Assembly: GCA_035264765.1 (NCBI GenBank)
Contig: DATFPQ010000104.1
Coordinates: 1 to 21,588, forward strand
Direction of reading: 5' to 3'
DNA: 21,588 nt
Source of the DNA: DATFPQ01 sp035264765
GTDB lineage: Bacteria; Actinomycetota; Actinomycetes; Actinomycetales; Angustibacteraceae
Shown: one piece after another, positions 14,124 through 21,588 of the stretch
How positions within the stretch are numbered: position 1 is the stretch's first letter
Layout: every line of letters begins with the position of its first letter
Translations under genes and position numbers: made by a program
The notes under the pieces: model-generated
The model's database searches: none
What the model was told of the DNA's origin: nothing
Seen by the model: the letters and a program-made list of their open reading frames with translations, nothing else

Positions 14124-14353
14124 GACACCTTCCTTCTTCTCGTCAGCGGCGCACCTCTCGGTGCGCCGCGGGTCTGACCTGTTCGACCTGTCCAACAGTC
14201 AAGCACCTCCAGACGTTCCCTGCCCGTAAGGTCGCGGCGGTTCGCTCACCGCAGAACCGGTGTCGTGGAGCACAGAGGCGGCGCGCCCGCGCCCGGCTGT
14301 CGGTGCGGCTGGTTAGCCTTGCCTGGACTGCCGACCCTCAGGAGACCCCTGCC

Positions 14354-16489
14354 GTGACCGCCCCCGCCTCCGCCCCCCGCCGCTCCACCGGCGGCGACTA
14401 CACCGCCCGACACCTGTCGGTCCTGGAGGGGCTGGAGGCCGTCCGCAAGCGGCCCGGCATGTACATCGGCTCCACCGACGGCCGCGGCCTGATGCACTGC
14501 CTGTGGGAGATCATCGACAACTCCGTCGACGAGGCGCTTGCGGACGTCTGTCGCCGCATCGAGGTCACCCTGCACGCGGACGGCTCCGTCGAGGTCCACG
14601 ACGACGGGCGCGGCATCCCGGTCGACATCGAGCCGAAGACGGGTCTGTCCGGCGTCGAGGTGGTGTTCACCAAGCTGCACGCGGGCGGCAAGTTCGGCGG
14701 TGGGTCGTATGCGGCGTCCGGCGGGCTGCACGGCGTCGGCGCGAGCGTGGTGAACGCGCTGTCGTCCCGGCTCGACGTCCACGTCAAGCGCGGCGGCAAG
14801 GTGCATTCGATGAGCTTCCGGCGGGGCGAGCCCGGGATCTTCGCGGACGCCGGTCCGGTGCCCTCCCCGGACGCGCCGTTCGAGCCGTTCGTCGACGGGT
14901 CCGAGCTGCTGGTCACCGGCAAGGTCCGGCGCGGGGTCACCGGCACGCGGGTTCGGTACTGGGCCGACCGGCAGATCTTCATCAAGGACGCCGCCTTCGC
15001 CTACGACGAGCTGGTGACCCGGCTGCGGCAGACCTCGTACCTGGTGCCCGGCCTGACGCTCGTCGTGCGCGACGAGCGCCGGCTGCCCGGCACGCCCGGC
15101 GCCGAGGGGCCGCACGAGGAGGTGTTCGTCCACGAGGGCGGCATCACCGAGTACGTCGAGTACCTGGCCACCGACCCGGCCGTCACCGACGTCTGGCGGC
15201 TGCATGGCACCGGTCACTTCCACGAGACCGTTCCGGTGCTGGACGAGCGCGGGCACATGACGCCGACCGAGCTGCAGCGCGAATGCGTGGTTGACGTCGC
15301 GCTGCGCTGGGGCACCGGCTACGACACCCACGTGCGGTCGTTCGTCAACATCATCGCCACGCCCAAGGGCGGCACCCACGTCGCCGGCTTCGAGGCCGCG
15401 CTGCTGAAGACCTTCCGCAGGCAGGTCGAGCAGAACGCGCGCCGGCTCAAGGCGGGCAACGACAAGCTGGAGAAGGACGACGTCCTGGCAGGGCTGACGG
15501 CCATCGTCACCGTGCGCCTGGCCGAGCCGCAGTTCGAGGGGCAGACCAAGGAGGTGCTGGGCACCAACGCGGTGCGCGGCATCGTCGCGCGGGTGGTCGA
15601 GAAGGAGCTCACCGCGCTGCTGACCTCGCCGAAGCGCGGCGAGAAGCAGCAGTCGGCAGTGCTGCTCGAGAAGGTCGTCGCGGAGATGAAGTCGCGGATC
15701 AGCGCGCGGCTGCACAAGGAAACCCAGCGGCGCAAGAACGCGCTGGAGACCTCCTCGCTGCCGGCCAAGCTGGCCGACTGCCGCACCCAGGACGTCGACC
15801 GCAGCGAGCTGTTCATCGTCGAGGGCGACAGCGCGCTCGGCACGGCCAAGCTGGCGCGGTCGTCGGACTACCAGGCGCTGCTGCCGATCCGCGGCAAGAT
15901 CCTGAACGTCCAGAAGGCCTCGGTGGCCGACATGCTGAAGAATGCCGAGTGCGCGGCGATTCTCCAGGTGATCGGTGCCGGGTCAGGACGCTCGTTCGAC
16001 CTCGAGGCCGCCCGCTACGGCAAGATCGTGCTGATGACCGACGCCGACGTCGACGGCGCGCACATCCGCACCCTGCTGCTGACCCTGTTCTTCCGGTACA
16101 TGCGGCCGCTGGTCGACGCGGGTCGGGTGTACGCCGCGGTCCCGCCGTTGCACCGGGTCGAGGTCGTGAATCCCGGCACCAAGAAGAACGAGCTCGTCTA
16201 CACCTACTCCGAGGCGGAGCTGCGCAAGCTGCTGACCGGACTGGCGAAGCGGAACCGGCGCTACAAGGAGCCGATCCAGCGCTACAAGGGCCTGGGTGAG
16301 ATGGACGCCGACCAGCTGGCCGAGACGACGATGGACCCACGACACCGGACGCTGCGCCGCGTCACGGTTCCGGACGCCGAGGCTGCCGAGCGGGTCTTCG
16401 AGCTGCTGATGGGGTCCGAGGTCGCGCCGCGCAAGGACTTCATCGTCGAGGGCGCGGACGCCCTCGATCGCGAGCGCATCGACGCCTGA
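14354..16489 (+). CDS. parE: DNA topoisomerase IV subunit B
   Basis: The 711-residue ATPase subunit of a type IIA topoisomerase works with ParC to decatenate and relax chromosomes. The GHKL ATPase shows EIIDNSVDEALA (52-63, Glu52 and Asn56), DDGRGIPV (83-90) and GGLHGVGASVVNALS (123-137). The TOPRIM domain carries EGDSALGTAKLARSSDYQALLPIRGKI split around Glu490, and DADVD (563-567) for magnesium. GDSALGTAKLARSSDYQALLP fits the actinobacterial ParE (gyrB2) type better than the GDSAGGSAKQGRDR form of GyrB. The GTG at 14354 follows AGGAGA (14340-14345) by 8 nt. The nearby primary sigma factor and parC gene support the ParE call. A TAGCCT -10-like element (14314-14319) lies ahead. Confidence 0.93.
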   Translation: MTAPASAPRRSTGGDYTARHLSVLEGLEAVRKRPGMYIGSTDGRGLMHCLWEIIDNSVDEALADVCRRIEVTLHADGSVEVHDDGRGIPVDIEPKTGLSGVEVVFTKLHAGGKFGGGSYAASGGLHGVGASVVNALSSRLDVHVKRGGKVHSMSFRRGEPGIFADAGPVPSPDAPFEPFVDGSELLVTGKVRRGVTGTRVRYWADRQIFIKDAAFAYDELVTRLRQTSYLVPGLTLVVRDERRLPGTPGAEGPHEEVFVHEGGITEYVEYLATDPAVTDVWRLHGTGHFHETVPVLDERGHMTPTELQRECVVDVALRWGTGYDTHVRSFVNIIATPKGGTHVAGFEAALLKTFRRQVEQNARRLKAGNDKLEKDDVLAGLTAIVTVRLAEPQFEGQTKEVLGTNAVRGIVARVVEKELTALLTSPKRGEKQQSAVLLEKVVAEMKSRISARLHKETQRRKNALETSSLPAKLADCRTQDVDRSELFIVEGDSALGTAKLARSSDYQALLPIRGKILNVQKASVADMLKNAECAAILQVIGAGSGRSFDLEAARYGKIVLMTDADVDGAHIRTLLLTLFFRYMRPLVDAGRVYAAVPPLHRVEVVNPGTKKNELVYTYSEAELRKLLTGLAKRNRRYKEPIQRYKGLGEMDADQLAETTMDPRHRTLRRVTVPDAEAAERVFELLMGSEVAPRKDFIVEGADALDRERIDA

Positions 16490-16562
16490 CGCGGGCGTGC
16501 GCTAGTTCGGCGCGCCGAGGCTTCGTCTGGACAAACGGCAGTCCTCGCGCCACGGTGTCGCG

Positions 16563-17969
16563 ATGGCGAGCACGCAGCGGACGGCCCAGGACGACACCGA
16601 GGCGCACGGGCCTGAGCTCAGGCGGGTGATGGGGCCGGGCCTGCTCCTGCTCTTCGTGGTCGGCGACATCCTCGGCACCGGGGTCTATGCCCTCACCGGC
16701 AAGGTCGCGAACGAGGTCGGCGGAGCAGTGTGGCTGCCGTTCCTCAACGCTTTCATCGTCGCGCTGGTCACCGCCTGCAGCTACCTCGAGCTCGTCACGA
16801 AGTACCCCCGGGCGGCCGGGGCGGCGCTGTACACGCACAAGGCCTTTGGGATCCACTTCTTCACGTTCCTGGTGTGCTTCACCGTCATGTGCTCCGGGCT
16901 GACGTCGGCGTCCAGCGCGTCGAAGTCGTTCGCCGGCAACTTCAGTGAGGCGTTCGGTCTCGACCTGAGGACGGGCACCATCGGCCTGACCCTGCTGGCG
17001 CTGGGCTTCATGACCCTGGTGGCCCTGGTGAACTTCCGCGGCGTCGGCGAGAGCGTGAAGGCGAACGTGGTGCTGACCTGCGTGGAGCTCACCGGCCTGC
17101 TGATCATCATCGCCATCGGCTTCTGGGCGCTCGGGTCGGGGGAGGGCGACCCCTCCCGGCTGAGCGACATCTCCGTTCCCCGGGGAGAGTCGGCCTTCGG
17201 CGCGGTGACCGCCGCCACCGCGCTGGCCTTCTTCGCCATGGTCGGCTTCGAGGACTCGGTGAACATGGCCGAGGAGACGAAGGACCCGGTGCGGATCTTC
17301 CCGAAGATGATGCTGACCGGGCTGGTGATCACGGGCGTCATCTACCTCCTGGTGTCCGTGTCCGCGATCTCCCTCGTGTCGGCGTCCGAGCTGGGGAAGG
17401 GCGACACGCCGCTGCTGAAGGTGGTGCAGGCGGGCGCCCCCGGGTTCCCGCTCGGGATCTTCGCGTTCATCACCATGTTCGCCGTGGCGAACTCCGCGTT
17501 GATCAACATGCTGATGGCCAGCCGGCTGCTGTACGGGATGGCGAACGAGCGGGTGCTGCCGCCCGCGCTCGGCCTGGTGCACCGGACCCGCCGGACGCCC
17601 TGGGTGGCGATCGTGTTCACCAGCCTGCTCGCCTTCGGGCTGATCTGGTTCGCCGACCTCGCCGCCCTCGGCGGGACGACGTCGCTGCTGCTGCTGTGCG
17701 TGTTCACGGTGGTCAACATCGCCGTCCTCATCCTGCGGCGCGACCCGGTCGACCACAAGCACTTCCGGGCCCCCACGGCGGTCCCCGTGGTCGGCGCGCT
17801 GCTGTGCGCGTTCCTCGCCAGCCCGCTGTCGGGGCGCGCCCCCGCGGACTACCGCATCGCCGGCGTCCTGCTGGCGCTCGGCGTGGTGCTGTGGGCGGTG
17901 ACGTGGATGATCAACAGGGCGGTCTACGCGCGGCCCACTCGGCTGCGCGACGTCGACCGGCTGGGCTGA
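16563..17969 (+). CDS. APC superfamily amino acid permease
   Basis: The 468-residue product is an amino acid/polyamine/organocation permease with about 12 membrane segments. The first, GPGLLLLFVVGDILGTGVYALTG (24-46), has the unwound-helix motif G-[DS]-I-L-G-[TS]-G-[VI] that binds the substrate's amino and carboxyl groups; FFAMVGFEDSVNMAEETKDP (222-241) is the conserved segment 6 and following loop. The N-terminus (1-22) and C-terminus are cytoplasmic by the positive-inside rule. The substrate is not evident. No ribosome binding site precedes the ATG at 16563, so the start is somewhat uncertain. It lies 73 bp after parE and its stop is only 12 bp from the convergent parC stop. Confidence 0.9.
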   Translation: MASTQRTAQDDTEAHGPELRRVMGPGLLLLFVVGDILGTGVYALTGKVANEVGGAVWLPFLNAFIVALVTACSYLELVTKYPRAAGAALYTHKAFGIHFFTFLVCFTVMCSGLTSASSASKSFAGNFSEAFGLDLRTGTIGLTLLALGFMTLVALVNFRGVGESVKANVVLTCVELTGLLIIIAIGFWALGSGEGDPSRLSDISVPRGESAFGAVTAATALAFFAMVGFEDSVNMAEETKDPVRIFPKMMLTGLVITGVIYLLVSVSAISLVSASELGKGDTPLLKVVQAGAPGFPLGIFAFITMFAVANSALINMLMASRLLYGMANERVLPPALGLVHRTRRTPWVAIVFTSLLAFGLIWFADLAALGGTTSLLLLCVFTVVNIAVLILRRDPVDHKHFRAPTAVPVVGALLCAFLASPLSGRAPADYRIAGVLLALGVVLWAVTWMINRAVYARPTRLRDVDRLG

Positions 17970-17981
17970 GGGCGCCCCGCG

Positions 17982-20438
17982 TCAGGCCAGCCCGGCCGGG
18001 GACGCGACGGCGGCGATGGGGGCCGGCAGCGGGATGCCGGAGCCGTCGCGGCGTCCGTTGGCGGGCGGCAGGTCCACCGGGCTGCCGTTGCCGCCGCTGG
18101 CCCGGGCCGGTGTGGCACCGGCCCAGCCCAGAACGAGCACGTCCTCGCCGCGGAGGAACCGGTGGCAGCGCACGCCACCGGTCGCCCGACCCTTGCCGGG
18201 GTACTCGGCGAACGGCGTCACCTTCACGGTGCCGGCCTCGGTGCCGGGCAGCGCGGCGGACGTGCCCGCCACGGTGACCACCACCGCCTCCGTGGCCGGG
18301 TCAATGGCGCCGAACCAGATGGCCCGGGCCTTGGCCGCGAGCTTCACGCCGGCCACGCCGCCGGCGGGGCGTCCCTGCGGACGCACCGCTGAGGCGGGGA
18401 AGTGCAGCAGCTGGCCGTCGGAGGTGATGAAGCACAGCTCCTCCTCGCCCGTCACGAGCTCCACCGCGCCGACGACCTGGTCGCCGTCCTTGAGGGCGAT
18501 CAGTTCCCACGACTCCCGGCCGCCGGGGGCGTCGGGGAGCACGCGCTTGACGACGCCCTGCGCCGTGCCGAGCGCGAGCCCCGGCGACCCGGCGTCCAGG
18601 CTGGTCAACGTCAGCACCCGCTCGGCGGCCGGCAGGTCGACGAAGGCGCCGAGGGGGGCGCCGCCGGACAGGCCCGGCGCGTCATTCGTGGGTGGCAGCG
18701 CGGGCAGCTCCAGCACCGACAGGCGGAGCACGCGACCGTGTGACGTCACCAGCCCGACCTCGCTGCGCGCGGTCGTCCTGACGGCGGCCAGGATCGCGTC
18801 GTGCGCCTGGCGCGGCCCGTCGACCGGCAGCGGGTCGGCGGCGGCGGTACGGGCCAGCAGGCCGGTCGACGACAGCAGCACCCAGCAGGGGTCGTCGCTC
18901 ACCTCCAGAGGCGTGGTGGCGGTGACCGGCGCCCCGGCGGAGGCGAGCAGCACGGTTCGGCGGGCGGTGCCGTGCCCCTTCGCGACCTCGGCGAGCTCGT
19001 CGGACACGACCTCGCGCAGCAGCTGGTCGCTGGCGAGGATGGCCTCTAGCTGCTCGATCTGGCGCCGCAGCTCGTCCCGCTCAGACTCCAGCTCGATCCG
19101 GCTGAACTTCGTCAGCCGGCGCAGCCGCAGCTCGAGGATGTACTCGGCCTGCGCCGTCGACAGGTCGAAGACCTGCTCCAGCCGGGTCCGCGCGGTCTCG
19201 GCGTCGTCGCTGGAGCGGATGATCGCGATGACCTCGTCGATGTCCAGGATGGCGATGAGCAGGCCCTCGACCAGGTGCAGCCGGTCACGGTGGCGGCCCA
19301 ACCGGTGCTCGCTGCGCCGGCGGACGACGTCCAGCCGGAAGTCGACGTACACCTGCAGCAGCTCGCGCAGGCCCAGCGTGCGCGGCTGGCCGCCGACGAG
19401 CGCGACGTTGTTGATGCCGAAGGAGTCCTCCATCGGCGTCAGCCGGTACAGCTGCTCGAGCACGGCGTCGGCGTTGAAGCCGTTCTTGACCTCGATCACC
19501 AGGCGCAGTCCGTTGGCGCGGTCGGTCAGGTCGGTGATGTCGCTGATGCCCTGCAGCTTCTTGGCCTGCACCAGCTGCTTGATCTTCTCGATCACCTTCT
19601 CCGGGCCGACGGTGTACGGCAGCTCGGTGACGACGATGCCCTTGCGCCGAGGCGTCACGGACTCCACGCGCGCGGTGGCGCGCGTGCGGAAGCTGCCACG
19701 GCCGGTCTCGTACGCCTCGCGGACCCCCTCCAGGCCCACGATGCGCCCGCCGGTCGGCAGGTCGGGCCCGGGGACGAACCGCATCAGGTCGTCGAGCGTC
19801 GCGTCCGGGTGGCTGATCAGGTGCCGGGCGGCGGCGATCACCTCGACCAGGTTGTGCGGCGGCATGTTGGTCGCCATGCCGACCGCGATGCCGCTCGCGC
19901 CGTTCACCAGCAGGTTGGGGAACGCGGACGGCAGGACCTCGGGCTGCTGCAGCTGGTCGTCGTAGTTGGGGACGAACGGGACGGTGTCCTCGTCCAGCGA
20001 GCCGGTCATCAGCAGCGCGGCGGGCGCCAGCCGCGCCTCGGTGTAGCGCATCGCCGCGGGCCCGTCGTCCGGCGAGCCGAAGTTGCCGTGGCCGTCCACC
20101 AGGGGCAGCCGCAGCGAGAACGGCTGGGCCATCCGGACCAGGGCGTCGTAGATGGCCCCGTCACCGTGCGGGTGGTACTTGCCCATGGTCTCGCCGACCA
20201 CCCGCGAGCTCTTCACGTGGCCGCGCTCGGGCCGCAGGCCCATCTCGGACATCGAGTAGAGGATCCGGCGCTGGACCGGCTTGAGGCCGTCGCGCGCGTC
20301 CGGCAGGGCCCGGGAGTAGATGACGGAGTAGGCGTACTCGAGGAACGAGCCGTTCATCTCGCTCTGGACGTCGACCTCGACGATCCGCTCGGAGAAGTCC
20401 TCGGGCGGCGGGGGAGTGCTCGACGTGCGGCGGGCCAT
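17982..20438 (-). CDS. parC: DNA topoisomerase IV subunit A
   Basis: The 818-residue breakage-reunion subunit pairs with ParE. The catalytic tyrosine is Tyr132 in AAMRYTEARL; the winged-helix region has YHPHGDGAIYDALVRMAQPF (88-107). SRALPDARDGLKPVQRRILY (42-61) is the family's N-terminal signature, and a coiled-coil stretch at about 430-480 joins to the C-terminal beta-pinwheel (about 510-800). No QRRGG[KR]G GyrA box is present, which argues for ParC rather than GyrA. In the quinolone-determining segment the position of E. coli GyrA Ser83 is Gly94, while the Asp87 equivalent is kept as Asp98. The ATG at 20438 has GAGGAG 8 nt upstream. Facing parE across a permease, it is probably transcribed from its own promoter in the 114-bp gap after the nitroreductase gene. 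Confidence 0.93.
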   Translation of the reverse strand: MARRTSSTPPPPEDFSERIVEVDVQSEMNGSFLEYAYSVIYSRALPDARDGLKPVQRRILYSMSEMGLRPERGHVKSSRVVGETMGKYHPHGDGAIYDALVRMAQPFSLRLPLVDGHGNFGSPDDGPAAMRYTEARLAPAALLMTGSLDEDTVPFVPNYDDQLQQPEVLPSAFPNLLVNGASGIAVGMATNMPPHNLVEVIAAARHLISHPDATLDDLMRFVPGPDLPTGGRIVGLEGVREAYETGRGSFRTRATARVESVTPRRKGIVVTELPYTVGPEKVIEKIKQLVQAKKLQGISDITDLTDRANGLRLVIEVKNGFNADAVLEQLYRLTPMEDSFGINNVALVGGQPRTLGLRELLQVYVDFRLDVVRRRSEHRLGRHRDRLHLVEGLLIAILDIDEVIAIIRSSDDAETARTRLEQVFDLSTAQAEYILELRLRRLTKFSRIELESERDELRRQIEQLEAILASDQLLREVVSDELAEVAKGHGTARRTVLLASAGAPVTATTPLEVSDDPCWVLLSSTGLLARTAAADPLPVDGPRQAHDAILAAVRTTARSEVGLVTSHGRVLRLSVLELPALPPTNDAPGLSGGAPLGAFVDLPAAERVLTLTSLDAGSPGLALGTAQGVVKRVLPDAPGGRESWELIALKDGDQVVGAVELVTGEEELCFITSDGQLLHFPASAVRPQGRPAGGVAGVKLAAKARAIWFGAIDPATEAVVVTVAGTSAALPGTEAGTVKVTPFAEYPGKGRATGGVRCHRFLRGEDVLVLGWAGATPARASGGNGSPVDLPPANGRRDGSGIPLPAPIAAVASPAGLA

Positions 20439-20552
20439 GCGTGCTGCTCCTCGCGGGAGACGGTCTCGGTCTGCGCGCCGGGTGGCGGGTCCCGTGCCGA
20501 ACCAGTGTCTCCCACGGCACCGACAAGGTCGGGGAGGCGGGGGCCGACGGCC

Positions 20553-21176
20553 TTAGCCCGCTGCCGTCCAGGGCACACCGAAGCGGCCGTCGTGCGCGAC
20601 CTGCGCCACGGAGCGGCGTCCGCGGCGCAGACTGGGCGAGCGCCGGTCGGGGGCCGGGTAGCCGACGCTGACGACGCCGACCGGGCGACGGCCGTTCGGG
20701 ACCGCGAAGGCGGCGCGCACCGCGTCGTGCAGGTGCGGGGGGACACCGAAGAAGCAGGCGCCGAGGCCCTCATCCACGGCGGTGAGCAGCATCAGCAGCG
20801 CGGCCATCCCGGTGTCGACGTCCCAGTACGGCACCGGCCAGCGCGCCTCGTCGCGGTCCGACCAGCCCTTGTCAGGCGCCGCGTACCGGTCCAGGTAGGC
20901 GTCCTTGTCGCTCAGGCACAGCACGAGCAGCGGGGCCGTCTGCAGCCCACGCAGCCAGGCGTCCGGCTCCTCGTCGTCCTCGCTCGTCACCGCCCAGAAC
21001 AGGACGCGGTCGGCGGCCTCGCGCAGGACGACGAAGTCCCAGCCCTGGCTGAAGCCGGCGCTCGGCGCATGGACCGCGTGCTCCAGCAGCCGGGTCACGA
21101 CGTCCGTCGGCACCGGCCGGTCGGCCTGGTAGGCGCGCACCATGCGCCGACGACGGATCACCTCACGCAGCTGCAT
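20553..21176 (-). CDS. Nitroreductase family protein
   Basis: The 207-residue product is an FMN-dependent nitroreductase-fold oxidoreductase. The FMN phosphate-binding stretch is RRMVRAY (10-16), followed by APSAGFSQGWDFVVL (38-52), the usual A-P-S-[GA]-x2-x-Q-x-W/P flavin segment. The middle DVDTGMAALLMLLTAVDEGLGACFFGV (119-145) is the conserved helix and dimer interface, and RRPVGVVSVGYPAPD (163-177) the closing strand. Physiological substrate is unknown; some relatives have roles in redox or fumarate/F420 chemistry. The ATG at 21176 has no good ribosome binding site; CAAGAT is placed where a leaderless transcript's -10 would be. It lies 37 bp from the divergent PPOX gene and upstream of parC on the same strand. 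Confidence 0.87.
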   Translation of the reverse strand: MQLREVIRRRRMVRAYQADRPVPTDVVTRLLEHAVHAPSAGFSQGWDFVVLREAADRVLFWAVTSEDDEEPDAWLRGLQTAPLLVLCLSDKDAYLDRYAAPDKGWSDRDEARWPVPYWDVDTGMAALLMLLTAVDEGLGACFFGVPPHLHDAVRAAFAVPNGRRPVGVVSVGYPAPDRRSPSLRRGRRSVAQVAHDGRFGVPWTAAG

Positions 21177-21191
21177 GCCAGGATCTTGGCA
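21176..21191. promoter_or_regulatory. 16-bp near-perfect dyad between divergent genes
   Basis: TGCCAGGATCTTGGCA is symmetric at 14 of 16 positions (consensus TGCCARGATCYTGGCA) and occupies nearly half of the 37-bp gap between two divergent start codons. It touches the nitroreductase ATG itself. A regulator bound here could repress both genes together; the regulator is not in the window. Confidence 0.45.
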
Positions 21192-21213
21192 GGTCGCTAC
21201 CCGAAGGAGCCCC

Positions 21214-21588
21214 GTGCCCAGACCACCGTTGCCGCCCGCAGCGCTCGAGCTGCTGCGCCGAGCGAACCCAGCCGTGATCGCCGTGCTGATGCCCGACGGC
21301 CAGCCCATGTCAGTGGCGACCTGGTACCTCGTGGAGGACGACGGCCGCGTGCTCGTCAACATGGACGCCGACCGCGCCCGGGTGGCCTGGATGCACCGCG
21401 ACGGCAGGGCCTCGCTCACCGTCCTCGACGGTGCCGCCTGGTACACCCACGTCAGCGTGCGCGGGCGCGTGGTCGAGTGGCGTGACGACCCCGACCTCGT
21501 GGACATCGACCGGCTCTCGACCCACTACATCGGAGGGGCCTACCCGAACCGGGAGCGGCCCCGAGTGAGCGCGCTGCTCGAGATCGAG
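21214..21588 (+). CDS. PPOX-class flavin or F420-dependent enzyme, 3' end missing
   Basis: The first 125 codons are open to the window edge with no stop, so the gene is cut by the boundary. The GTG at 21214 follows GAAGGAG (21203-21209) by 4 nt. The sequence shows the split-barrel pyridoxamine-phosphate-oxidase fold: a helical start, VIAVLMPDGQPMSVATWYLVEDD (21-43), RVLVNMDADRARVAWMHRDGRASLTVLD (45-72) and YTHVSVRGRVVEW (77-89). The RGRVVEW-type strand and R-[AK]-x-x-[NW]-[LM]-x-R-D region are typical of actinobacterial F420- or FMN-using PPOX enzymes, whose substrates vary widely. F420 rather than FMN use is inferred from host group only. It diverges from the nitroreductase gene, so both may be redox genes under one operator. 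Confidence 0.85.
   Translation, partial: MPRPPLPPAALELLRRANPAVIAVLMPDGQPMSVATWYLVEDDGRVLVNMDADRARVAWMHRDGRASLTVLDGAAWYTHVSVRGRVVEWRDDPDLVDIDRLSTHYIGGAYPNRERPRVSALLEIE

Noticed and set aside
14246..15715. 489-residue open frame antisense to parE
   Set aside because: No motifs, and it lies wholly over the parE ATPase-coding region and its leader.
16482..16498. ACGCC/GGCGT hairpin at the end of parE as a terminator
   Set aside because: Only five base pairs around the stop codon with no tail; too weak to call.
19275..21485. 736-residue open frame on the plus strand
   Set aside because: It runs antisense to parC and the nitroreductase gene, both firmly identified by motifs. Its His/Val/Gln-rich content is a typical shadow.

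Overview
The window is chromosomal DNA of a high-GC actinobacterium (class Actinomycetia; I cannot resolve the order). Supporting signs are very high G+C with strong third-position bias, frequent GTG starts behind GGAGG-type ribosome binding sites, a SAM-IV riboswitch, actinobacterial families (DUF4192, a DUF7455-like zinc ribbon, an F420/FMN-type PPOX enzyme, an HNH nuclease with an excalibur tail), and a primary sigma factor with a long Ala/Lys/Asp-rich N-terminal linker. Most of it is housekeeping DNA. I see no CRISPR array, IS element, prophage or tRNA.

Layout. (1) 1-2474: the tail of a discoidin-like protein, then on the minus strand a translationally coupled sulfurtransferase and SufE pair (sseA-sufE), then an EcsC-family gene on the plus strand. 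(2) 2475-4308: a DUF1232 membrane protein and a DUF4192 gene, the latter preceded by three DnaA-box-like 9-mers. (3) 4309-7219: the methionine operon. A promoter reads straight into a textbook SAM-IV aptamer, followed by a possible 7-codon leader peptide, more hairpins, metY and metX. (4) 7191-9417: a minus-strand gene fusing a YbdK-type carboxylate-amine (glutamate-cysteine) ligase to a Nudix hydrolase, convergent with and overlapping metX, then a universal stress protein. (5) 9418-11276: the primary sigma factor (rpoD/hrdB/sigA) with a strong -10 box, a leader of about 135 nt that folds on paper into a closed multi-helix structure, and a strong terminator. (6) 11277-14123: a lone methyltransferase, a secreted HNH nuclease, a DUF456 membrane protein and a small zinc-ribbon protein. 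(7) 14354-20438: topoisomerase IV subunits parE and parC facing each other across an APC permease. (8) 20553-21588: a nitroreductase and a 3'-truncated PPOX-fold flavin/F420 enzyme that diverge from a 37-bp gap containing a 16-bp dyad.

Functional themes. Sulfur metabolism recurs: persulfide transfer (sseA-sufE), sulfide incorporation into O-acetylhomoserine (metX makes it, metY uses it) under SAM control, and a gamma-glutamyl ligase homologue. The second theme is core information processing: the housekeeping sigma factor beside both topoisomerase IV subunits, with a DnaA-box cluster nearby.

The signals most worth following up are non-coding: the folded sigma-factor leader, the DnaA-box cluster before the DUF4192 gene, and the candidate leader peptide directly behind the SAM-IV aptamer. 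Among the proteins, the ligase-Nudix fusion is the least ordinary.
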